DNA of 64,000 nt from Lineus longissimus (lineage: Eukaryota > Nemertea > Pilidiophora > Heteronemertea > Lineidae): assembly GCF_910592395.1 (NCBI RefSeq), contig NC_088313.1, positions 498,501 to 562,500 of the forward strand, in the 5' to 3' direction. Both the position numbers and the translations under genes were made by a program. Of this stretch, positions 26,344 to 34,775 are shown one piece after another. The notes under the pieces were generated by a model. That model worked only from the letters and a program-made list of their open reading frames with translations, did not search any database and was not told the origin of the DNA. Positions within the stretch are counted from its first letter, which is position 1. Every line of letters begins with the position of its first letter.

Positions 26344-26686
26344 CTAAAAGATTGGAGAAACAAGTCGTCACAATTCCGTTGGCGTCATATGCAATTTGAA
26401 TTGCAGCAGACGTCGCGGTTTAACATAAGTTGTGTACCGGTGCTACCGAATACGCTGCATGACACAAGGGCCTTAACATCACAGTAGAAAAGAATCATAT
26501 TGAATTTGGCTAAATCACAGGGCTCTGAATCTGATGATCATGATGGGGGGCGGGCGAGGGGGTTGGTCCAGCAGCGGCTGGCAGCGGACATTTGTCTTGA
26601 CTCTTGTTTGCGCTGCTACAGCTTAAAGTCTTGTGGTACAGTCTAGAAGCAGTGTCATCATTGGCGAAATGGACCAAAGTTTGTGA

Positions 26687-26869
26687 GGGGCTGAGTTTCG
26701 TCCAAAATTAGATCTGTTTACACACTACGGCAATGGCGTATTGCAGGTACACGTCAACGGGTCATTGATTGTCGGACGTCAGTTCGCCAAGAAAACCAAA
26801 GGAATCGAAGGATTCATTGAACTCATCAACACATCATTAGTTTTCAGTGAAGTGCAACTGTATTCCTAG
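26687..26869 (+). other. 61-codon open frame, possible exon remnant
   Basis: An ATG-less frame following a TGA at 26684-26686 reads through LFTHYGNGVLQVHVNGSLIV and GFIELINTSLVFSEVQLY to TAG at 26867-26869. It alternates hydrophobic and polar residues like a beta-sandwich domain. It has no confirmed splice partners, so it may be a remnant or chance. Confidence 0.2.
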
Positions 26870-27458
26870 GTAAATCACTTTGGTATATAGAGAGTAAGAT
26901 TACAATTAACTCACGTTAAAGTTTGAGTTCCGGGGAGGTAGCGTTGTCAGTACGTTGGTTTAGGGGCGCAATAACCTAGCTTATAGCGAGCAATTAGTAC
27001 ACTAAGATTTCAGTGATTAACATAATAGTTGCAAGTATTTGGCATTTTAGACTCATAATTCGTGCTATAATAACTACGTTGTAAACATAATGCTCAAAAT
27101 TGATTCATGAAAAAGTTGTTAGGGCAATATCAAGCAAGCAATAATGGAAAAAAGTGTAATTCCATTAACTGAATATTGTTTTTAGACACTATAACATTTT
27201 AGGCCTACTTTTCCGTAAACCACGAGAACAATGTATGTGAAAAAAACAACACATATAAGTGAGGCGCCGAGTATACAGTAATTGTAAGGTAAAGAAAAGC
27301 TCGGTCTCTAAAGTCTGGAGGTCCGGAGTCCGTAAATGTGACGGTCACGAGAGTGATTTGTTCTTACGGATAGATCGAGAGGGCGGTTTGGGGTTCCGCC
27401 GACGGTGCTCGCATGCATTAGTCGTATCCCCGAAACCTTTACAACGCGAACAAAGCTC
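26870..27458. other. intergenic, no gene seen
   Basis: AT-rich to about 27260, then a more GC-rich stretch (27290-27458) leading into the satellite. No supported frame or repeat was found. Confidence 0.5.
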
Positions 27459-28026
27459 GTGGCATCCATGACGGTATAGGAATTGACGGTGAGGTAACAA
27501 AAAAACTCGTGGCATATCGGATGCGCATCCGATGACGGTAAAGAAATTGACGGTAAAGGATCTCGTGGCATATCGGATGCGCATCCGAAGACGGTAAGGG
27601 AATTGACGGTGAAGGATCTCGTGGCATATCGGATGCGCATCCGATGACGGTAATTGACGGTAAAGGATCTCGTGGCATATCGGATGCGCATCCGAAGACG
27701 GTAAGGGAATTGACGGTGAAGGATCTCGTGGCATATCGGATGCGCATCCGATGACGGTAATTGACGGTAAAGGATCTCGTGGCATATCGGATGCGCATCC
27801 GAAGACGGTAAGGGAAATTGACGGTGAAGGATCTCGTGGCATATCGGATCCGAAGACGGTAAGGGAATTGACGGTGAAGGATCTCGTGGCATCGGATGCG
27901 CATCCGAAGACGGTCAGGGAATTGACGGTAAAGGATCTCGTGGCATATCGGATGCGCATCCGAAGACGGTAAGGGAATTGACGGTAAAGGATCTCGTGGC
28001 ATATCGGATGCGCATCCGATGACGGT
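27459..28026. repeat. satellite array with an 18-bp palindrome, 51/56-bp units
   Basis: About ten units carry ATCGGATGCGCATCCGA, then GACGGTAA, ATTGACGGT and AAGGATCTCGTGGCAT. Two length variants (56 bp with AAGACGGTAAGGGAATTG; 51 bp with ATGACGGTAATTG) alternate in the middle of the array, giving a higher-order period of about 107 bp. The core ATCGGATGCGCATCCGAT is a perfect palindrome. Variation at the edges (one unit lacking TGCGCA, one with a shortened ATATCGG) suggests array ageing. The first unit is degenerate. Confidence 0.92.
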
Positions 28027-28062
28027 TTTATATATACATATATATATATATTATATAAATTT
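28027..28062. repeat. TA-rich microsatellite
   Basis: A run of TATATA repeats with minor interruptions directly abuts the palindromic satellite. Confidence 0.85.
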
Positions 28063-28088
28063 TAGTTTTACACTATTATGTAAGTGCA

Positions 28089-29562
28089 AGCTCTAGTGAG
28101 CTCACACAACTGTTTGACAGTCCTGGCTCCTCCATCGTGCTGACAACATGATGAGAGATATGAGACAGTCACAGCCAGGCAAAATAAGTCTTGGCTGCTC
28201 TGCCAAGTTGTCAACATGGTGAGAGAGATGAGGAAGTCACAGCCAGGCCGAATCAGTCCTGGCTGCTCCACCGTGTTGACAACATGATGAGAGAGATGAG
28301 GAAGTCACAACCAGGCCGAATCAGTCCTGGCTGCTCCACCGTGTTGACAACATAATGCGAGTGATGAGACAGTCACAGCCAGGCCGCATCAATCTTCGCC
28401 GCACTGCCTAGTTGTTGATAAGGCGAGAGAGATGAGACAGTCAGAGCCAGGCCGAATCAGTTCTGGCTGCTCCACCGTGTTGACAATAATTATGGTGAGA
28501 GAGATGAGACAGTCACAGCCAGGCCAAATCAGTCTTGGCTGCTCTGCCAAGTTGTCAACATGGTGAGAGAGATGAGGCAGTCACAGCCAGGCCGAATCAG
28601 TCCTGGCTGCTCCACCGTGTTGACAACATGATGAGAGAGATGACGAAGTCACAGCCAGGCCGAATCAATCCTGGCTGCTCCACCGTGCTGACAACATGAT
28701 GAGAGAGGTGAGGAAGTCACAGCCAGGCCGAATCAATCCTGGCTGCTCCACCGTACTGACAACATGATGCGAGTGATGAGACAGACAGCCAGTCACAGCC
28801 AGGCCACATCAATCTTCGCCGCACTGTCTAGTTGTTAATATGGCGAGAGAGATGAGACAGTCACAGCCAGGCCGAATCAGTTCTGGCTGCTCCACCGTGT
28901 TGACAATAATTATGGTGAGAGAGATGAGACAGTCACAGCCAGGCCAAATCAGTCTTGGCTGCTCTGCCAAGTTGTCAACATGCCGGGTGAGAGAGATGAG
29001 GAAGTCACAGACAGGCCGAATCAGTCCTGGCTGCTCCACCGTGTTGACAACATGATGAGAGAGATGAGGAAGTCACAACCAGGCCGAATCAGTCCTGGCT
29101 GCTCCACCGTGTTGACAACATGATGAGAGTGATGAGACAGTCACAGCCAGGCCGCATCAATCTTCGCCGCACTGCCTAGTTGTTAATATGGCGAGAGATA
29201 TGAGACAATCACAGCCAGGCCAAATCAGTCTCGGCTGCTCTGCCAAGTTGTCTACATGGTGAGAGAGATGAGAGACAGTCACAGCCAGGCCAAATCAGTC
29301 TTGGCTGCTCTGCCAAGTTGTCTATATGGTGAGAGAGATGAGACAGTCACAGCCAGGCGGCATCAGTCTTCGCCGCACTGCCTAGTTGTTAATATGGTGA
29401 GAGAGATGAGACAGTCACAGCCAGGCCAAATTAGTCTTGGCTGCTCTGCCAAGTTGTCAACATGGTGAGAGAGATGAGGAAGTCACAGCCAGGCCGAATC
29501 AGTCCTGGCTGCTCCACCGTGTTGACAACATGATGAGAGAGATGAGATAGTCACAGCCACAG
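28089..29562. repeat. satellite array of about 68-bp units with a built-in stem
   Basis: Roughly 21 units carry CAGCCAGG, a 10-base loop and CCTGGCTG (perfect 8-bp arms in the best copies), then GTTGnnAACATG and GTGAGAGAGATGAG. Three subtypes are interspersed: TCCTGGCTGCTCCACCGTG, TCTTGGCTGCTCTGCCAAG and TCTTCGCCGCACTGCCTAG. The array ends next to a reverse-transcriptase remnant whose frame runs into the last unit. Confidence 0.92.
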
Positions 29563-29717
29563 TACTTCGATCGTTTCTCCTCCGCACGTGCTAGGACGTG
29601 TCTGTCGGAGCTGACAGCTATCTCGATGATTAGGACCTCCTTTTCCTTCTCATAGAAGACGAGCATGTCGGGGTGCCGGTGTTTTATAGCCGGGCCCGTG
29701 GGGACTCGCGAGTCCCA
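29562..29717 (-). mobile_element. remnant of a non-LTR retrotransposon reverse-transcriptase C-terminus
   Basis: A 52-codon minus-strand frame reads WDSRVPTGPAIKHRHPDMLV, then FYEKEKEVLIIEIAVSSDR and AEEKRSKY. This fits the pattern W-D-x-x-I..KPDIVL.DK....LIIDVAVPxDxNV..KExEK..KY, which I know from the C-terminal part of many invertebrate retrotransposon ORFs. No RT catalytic motif is present, so it is a short dead fragment. Confidence 0.55.
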
Positions 29718-30637
29718 GCTAGAGCAATCTCAGCTTCTTTCTAGAGTACGAGTGGTCATTGGAACCGGCTTCTCAAGACCACATACCGATGGTATCCATC
29801 AATATGTGTCTCCTTGACTGATGTAAACAGTACCGGTACCATTATATAGAGGATGTAGGGGCATGCAATGGGAGGATAGGTCATGCCCCAGACATCAACA
29901 ATCGGTGATCCTCAATATTGGTCACCATGGCATGCATGCATGCATATCTTAGAATAAATTAACTATGTTGCATATACATGGCTGTATAGCAAAATAGTCA
30001 AAATTAGCAAAGATATGCACATGTCACTGTGCTACGAGTATTTGGTCAGCAGGCGTTCGTCTATTACGCGATCACGACTACTTCAAAACGTTGAGCAGAT
30101 AAACGAAAGTTTGATACCTAACTAATTTCTGAAAGATCAATATTTTGGTTTTGCTAATGTGCCTTCACTAATATGTTCTTTCGTTTTCATCTCAAGAAAT
30201 ATCAACCTGAAAGTGATCTTGATTTTATCGATAGATACCTATTACACCAATTAATATTCTTATGTAAGAGTTTTTTAATATATTTGTCATAACAATTTTA
30301 CAATACCCAAAATATGGGTCATACCAGCAGACCACAGGCCTAGTCTACATATAGCCCCCTACTATAAATCAGATACCTGGTCGTGGTCAATTGGACAGAT
30401 TACCACTCGGAAGAGATTGTCCCCATGTTTATTAGAAATGTCTTTAGGACCGACTGACTGATGAGACTGCCCATATGATTATTGGAGGTGTCTATTGGAC
30501 AAATTTCTCTTCGAGTAATTTCTAATTGAGGAGCCAGCACAATTAAATACTCCATTGGCATGTGTGATGTTATCATCAGTATCTTTGTCACAATTCTGTA
30601 TCCACTTTCATCTCGGTTGTGTTGGCATTTGTTTCAG
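29718..30637. other. intergenic, no gene seen
   Basis: Unique-looking AT-rich sequence with a short GCAT microsatellite around 29931-29945. No coding frame, repeat array or RNA gene is supported. Confidence 0.5.
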
Positions 30638-30796
30638 GTATCGCACATTCCCAGAAACCCAATGTTCTGTTGATTGTTGTGGATGATTTGAGACCAGCTA
30701 TTGGCTGCTAGTGCTACGGCTAAAAATCAAACGAGGACTGACAACGAATTTGAGGGCTTCTTTCCAAAATTACACTGTAGACAAATTGATCAAGTA
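30638..30796 (+). pseudogene. broken exon resembling iduronate-2-sulfatase
   Basis: After an intact-looking acceptor (TGTTTCAG ending at 30637) the frame reads QKPNVLLIVVDDLRPAIGC and then hits TAG at 30709-30711, with the duplicated-looking TGCTAGTGCTACGG. N-V-L-L-I-x-V-D-D-L-R-P-x-x-G-C-Y-G is the N-terminal sulfatase block characteristic of IDS, and the two Asp residues ligate the active-site metal in the family. After about 55 disrupted bases, 30767-30795 reads KL(x)nIDQ-like sequence, which may be the rest of the exon. No other IDS exon is seen, so I call it a gene fragment. Confidence 0.6.
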
Positions 30797-30921
30797 AAGT
30801 ATTTTTATGTAGATATTGACGTCATTTTGATGGCACGTTTAAGATGACTGTGGTCCCAAGCAGTACTCAAGTTGTACTTAAAGAGTTGTCAGGTAGATAT
30901 TGTGTACTGCCAGTCTCGTGA

Positions 30922-31280
30922 GATCAGATAACCAGCTGGCAGAGGTTGGTTGTTCCATTGTCCGTCCTTGTTAGATGATTACCACGGTACAACCAAATCA
31001 GTTGTCTTGTATCACAGTGTAATGTTGTCTTGTACAGCTAAAGGACCCTTTGATAAGTTGTGTCAATGTCTTCCCAACCTGATCAGATCCCGCTGGCAGA
31101 TGTTGGTTGTTCCCTTGTCCGTCCTTGTGAGATGATTACCACGATACAACCAAATCAGTTGTCTTGTACCACCCATGTAGAACGCAAGTGTAATGTTGTC
31201 TTGTACAGCTAAAGGACCCTTTGAAGGTTGTGTCAATGTCTTCCCAACCTGACCAGATAACCAGCTGGAAGAGGTTGTTT
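30922..31280. repeat. imperfect tandem repeat, about 160-170 bp, two and a bit copies
   Basis: Units start GATCAGATAACCAGCTGGCA at about 30922, 31081 and 31251 (last partial). They share GGTTGTTCCnTTGTCCGTCC, CAACCAAATCAGTTGTCTTG and GCTAAAGGACCCTTTGA. A diverged relative (CCAGCTGGCAGAG, GTTGTGTCAAGGCCTTC) occurs near 24310-24390, so the unit is dispersed as well as tandem. Confidence 0.7.
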
Positions 31281-31468
31281 GTAATGTTATAAAATGGCAT
31301 AAAAATGTGCATGTATCTATCCCAATTAATTACAAAATGTAGCCTTTGGACTATAGTTCATGTCTGTCACAACAAACTTGTCCACATTGAGAGTGCTCAC
31401 ACTCAGTCCAAGAGGAGAAGGTTTTTAAAACTAAAGAACAAATGGGAAGTGAAATTACTGGGAAAATT

Positions 31469-31474
31469 TTTATT
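31469..31474 (-). other. poly(A) signal candidate for ATP5ME
   Basis: TTTATT on the plus strand is AATAAA on the minus strand, about 330 bases after the ATP5ME stop codon. Confidence 0.4.
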
Positions 31475-31805
31475 ACAACACACAATATCAATCTTATTAG
31501 AAGAACTCTGAACATTTGCCTCAAGCTGTTGTTTTATATAGAATGTCCACTACATCTGAATGCCGATTCTTCTTCTAATGAATATGTACAAGAGTCCAGT
31601 GTGTGAAGTCAATGACATGTTAATTACAGCAAATCTATCCCATCCTTGGTTCACTAAAATCACATGTACATTACATGTGGAAATTTCCCATCAAGCACAT
31701 GTAACATTGGTAAACAGGGCTTCAAACAAATGTTCAACACAAATTCTATTGGGCTACAGCATACATAAAACACATCTTATTCAGAAATCCTAGCCTCGAC
31801 TGTCA

Positions 31806-33471
31806 TCACTTCGTCACAATCCCCAATTCCTTGGCTAAAGCATCCATCTCAACTGAAAGGTAAAGAACATATTTTGTTAGTTTTGATTCAATACAGCTCA
31901 GTAAGCTGAACCTCTATTAGCAAGAATCACGTGCAACTTTGCCTCAATTCCAAGAGATTCGAGCTGTTATCGATCCCAAAGAAAAGAGACTGTTCATATT
32001 TTCATGAAAAATGATTTAAAGCTCTCCGAAGCCAATTTAACATTATGGGAGAAAAAACCCATTCTCCTTCAATTTTCAAATGTGAAGCATTGGCCTTGAT
32101 TTTAGAGTTGCCAGTAAGGGATGAACCTTGGGGTCTCCTTACCCTTCATTGCTGCTTCTTTCTCCATAGCAAGTTGAACCGCCTTTGCAGCCTTTACTTT
32201 GTTTTCACGCTCCTGAATCTTTTCTTCTTTGGCGCTCAAGCTCTCTGAAACAAAGACATAAACATCAACATCAGAGGAATGTTAGGTTTCTGAAAATTGG
32301 GCGAGATTAAACTTCTGCGTAGGTGTAGGGAGATAAGCGACATAGTGGTTATAGATTAGAGCGCCGACCTCATTAGCAAAAGATTGGGGGTTTGAATATC
32401 AGAATGGGAAGGTTCACCACTGTTTCATCTTTGTGCCCTTGATGAGCAAGACACCCAACCATAAATTGCTTCGTCCTTTGATTGAGACGTAAAACCGTGC
32501 CTTGTTGTGTCTTTGCAAGTGAGCCCAATGGTTTAGGATCAAAGTAAAACTTCTTCATTCATTATCATAATATTAAATAATCAATTTCTTAAAATGTTAA
32601 CTTTCCCCAGAAGGACTGAATTTAGTAATAACACTGCAACCTTATCATCTTTTAAACTTACTGAGTCGGTAAGAGCCATATCCTAATCCAGAGAAAAGGG
32701 CAGCATATCGGCAGAACTAAAAAGAAAAGACATACAAAAATTAATCAAAAGTAATTGAAGCTAATTAGTAATTGTTGTGGCCAGCAGTGGCTTCCTCCGC
32801 CTGGTGTAATGTAAGGGACTCTATTGAAGACATAATCATAAACAAACATACCGGTCGAGTCTTGACAATAACTTTAGCTGCGCGATATTGTATGGCCACA
32901 TCGTGAGAAGATCAATGCAATATAGCATCACTTCTTAATGGGAATTATTAATGTCATGACGTAATGGCGATATTAAGCAGTCAGCGAAAAGAAGTGGTGC
33001 TGCTACAAGTACAATCAATCACGCAACGTCAGCATGAGCATGTGAGCTGCGACAGAGAAAAAACTCTTACTGACAGTGACGCCTCCTACACTTAGTTCTT
33101 GATTTTGTATTATTTTATTGTGCCGTGGCATATAACCTTGATTGATTTTCCCAAAACTGCCAAAGATGTCAAGTCACTACCTCTTGCCGCAATAGCTCGG
33201 CCAGGGTCCCACAGGCATGACAGGCACACAGTGGTCAGTGCAGTGCATGCATGCAATGATGCATGGATGGAGTGCACTGTATTTTTGCACGCGCACAAAT
33301 CTACATTTAGCGTCGAATCAAAGGGTAAATCTGCATTCATTTCGAGATGCATCGATACACATTAATGCTGTGAGGAATCTAACGTAAGGTGGGTGGGCTG
33401 TAAATTATCATTTAATCCAGATTTACCCGAATAAGTGGAGAAACAGCCTTCGGAGCCGCAAGTGCCGACAT
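31806..33471 (-). CDS. ATP5ME: mitochondrial ATP synthase subunit e, complete, 4 exons
   Basis: Exons in transcription order are 33471-33427 (ATG), 32716-32662, 32244-32143 and 31852-31806 (TGA). Phases match exactly (45+55+102+47 = 249 bases, 82 aa) and all introns are GT-AG. The N-terminal part reads SPLIRFCRYAALFSGLGYGS, with the single membrane helix at about residues 16-31 and its GxGxG-type motif (G-L-G-Y-G), the known dimerisation motif of subunit e. A basic, helical SLSAKEEKIQERENK segment and the tail MDALAKELGIV follow. Length and order match the family (about 70-85 aa). Subunit e sits in the membrane sector of complex V in the inner mitochondrial membrane and supports ATP synthase dimers. 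The gene lies head-to-head with the giant gene at 34776. Its second intron carries a SINE-like insertion. Confidence 0.93.
32331..32560 (+). mobile_element. tRNA-derived SINE-like element within an ATP5ME intron
   Basis: The head TAGTGGTTATAGATTAGAGC resembles a tRNA A-box region, and GGGTTTGAATATC (32388-32400) is a mutated B-box. The body contains CAAGACACCCAACC and AAATTGCTTC, then GAGACGTAAAACCGTG, resembling conserved central parts of animal SINEs. It is older and more diverged than the copy at 25490. Orientation is opposite to the host gene. Confidence 0.55.
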
Positions 33472-33669
33472 TTTGTTTTCGGAAGGTCAAAAGAAGTGCT
33501 CGGTAAAACCCGGTAATTTCCGGAATGGCAAGCACCGGTACCATGCTCCAAGCGTCGTCAAACGTGACCAATGCAAATAAGATTTACTCGACCTACTGAC
33601 TATGTGAGAATTTCAGCGGGCGCATGTAAAATTCGACAGACGGATCGAAGACCGGGATATTGCACCGGT

Positions 33670-33765
33670 ACCGGTCGTTTCGCTCAATGACCTTTTCGCC
33701 CCCAGACGTTTCGCTCCAAATCGAATTCGGTTCGCTCCAAATCGTAGTCATTTCGCTCATTGGGA
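33670..33765. repeat. short degenerate tandem repeat TTTCGCTCcAAaTCG
   Basis: Four or five imperfect units (GTTTCGCTC, GTTTCGCTCCAAATCG, GTTCGCTCCAAATCG, ATTTCGCTC) lie in the intergenic region. Confidence 0.65.
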
Positions 33766-34116
33766 CGTGGTGGTGGTTTTATTCAACATTTAGGACTTGC
33801 ATACTCATATATAAATCTCCCAAAGAGGCCTGATCAGCTAGCATTGGCTTTTCTTATTCATCATGTAGCTCGCCATGTTGCCAGAGTACCAAGTCTTTGC
33901 TGGTTGTGCCATGCCCCTTAGTCACTATGCGTACTCTGTCTGATCTACATGTGTACTCTCCTAACGTAGTGTACCATGTTTCTACAGGGTGGACCTTGTC
34001 TCCACCCAAAATGTGTCTCATTTTCACATGGCGAATACCTGATCATTTTCATAAAGGGATTGCATGAAATCAGAACACTAGACCTGAAGAGACAGCAGGG
34101 ATCAACCATACCATAA

Positions 34117-34362
34117 CATGCTGCCACAACCAGACCTGATAATACGGCATATGCTGTCACAACCAGACCTGATGAGATTGCAGATACTGTCACAACCAGA
34201 CATGGCGAGATAACAAATGCTGTTACAGTACCCAGAGCCAAGGGCAGCACGAGCAGATCCACACCTGATAATTCATCTCAAAGCAGACCGATGAACGAGC
34301 TCGATAGCAAAGATTACTTCGGAGCAATCCTCAACCCGCGTTCATGTTTTGAAACATACTGA
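34117..34362 (+). other. 82-triplet open frame (TGA included) containing a 33-bp repeat, status unknown
   Basis: After TAA at 34114-34116 an ATG-less frame carries three 33-bp units translating as AVTTRPDEIAD-like 11-mers. It continues through SQSRPMNELDSKDYFG to TGA at 34360-34362. It lies on the strand of the giant gene and upstream of its first exon, and the in-frame period echoes that gene's style. It could be an alternative 5' exon, a remnant or chance. Confidence 0.25.
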
Positions 34363-34710
34363 ACCTATAATGTGACCAGGCCAATAGGTAGGATAGAGGC
34401 CCAAGTGTGAGGGAATCCATGTTTTAATTACATTGTGCCAGCTTATATAGGAATCTGTAAGCACTTCTGCCAAGAAATGTTAAGGGAAAATCATCAATAT
34501 AGTATTGTAGGGCAGTTATGGAATGACAGGGAGGGGATGAAAAGGTCAGGGAGCGAAACAACCGCAATTCGCAAGCACCAATTTTGAGATGCCCCCCTTA
34601 TCCGCAGTGGCCAATGAGATTGCCTGATTCAGCCGCACCTAGCAACGCGTCAGTTGCCAACGCGGCCATATCGAAATTAGTTTTCACCATGTATTCATGC
34701 GTGCGTGGAA

Positions 34711-34770
34711 ATGTCGCTCGATTTATTTGCATTTTTGCAAATCTTTGATAATTTATTTACGTTGAAATAA
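34711..34770 (+). CDS. possible upstream ORF of the giant gene
   Basis: ATG at 34711 opens a 19-codon frame ending in TAA at 34768-34770, five bases before the presumed start codon at 34776. Further upstream ATGs occur near 34689 and 34698. If the transcript begins upstream of these, they would be expected to lower translation of the main frame. The transcription start is unknown. Confidence 0.3.
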   Translation: MSLDLFAFLQIFDNLFTLK

Positions 34771-34775
34771 GTTTT

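Larger units (their letters stand above)
33472..34775. promoter_or_regulatory. shared head-to-head upstream region of ATP5ME and the giant gene
   Basis: The start codons at 33471 (minus) and 34776 (plus) are 1.3 kb apart. CCAAT boxes lie at 34578-34582 and 34611-34615. RFX X-box-like halves lie at 34634-34646 (CGCACCTAGCAAC; the right half TAGCAAC is canonical) and 34653-34661 (GTTGCCAAC; the left half GTTGCC is canonical). The 34.56-34.69 kb part is richer in CpG than its surroundings. These match known motifs by eye only; transcription starts are not visible. Confidence 0.4.

Noticed and set aside
26014-26347. Plus-strand frames of 81 and 79 codons
   Set aside because: They overlap the more protein-like minus-strand exon and the dispersed repeat; composition is poor (Cys/Trp/Leu-rich).
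27308-28002. Three overlapping minus-strand frames of about 190-200 codons
   Set aside because: They translate the palindromic satellite (repeats of YATRSFTVN-type text in shifting frames). Unit lengths of 51 and 56 bp break any consistent protein period.
28089-29562. CRISPR-like look of repeats with variable segments
   Set aside because: Units are contiguous variants of one 68-bp satellite, not identical repeats separated by unique spacers, and the genome is eukaryotic.
31560-31793. 77-codon plus-strand frame
   Set aside because: It lies antisense in the likely 3' UTR of ATP5ME and lacks coding character.
33110-33352. First exon of ATP5ME sought here (minus)
   Set aside because: Frames here do not match subunit e. 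The true first exon, with SPLIR and a GTAAAT donor, is at 33427-33471.
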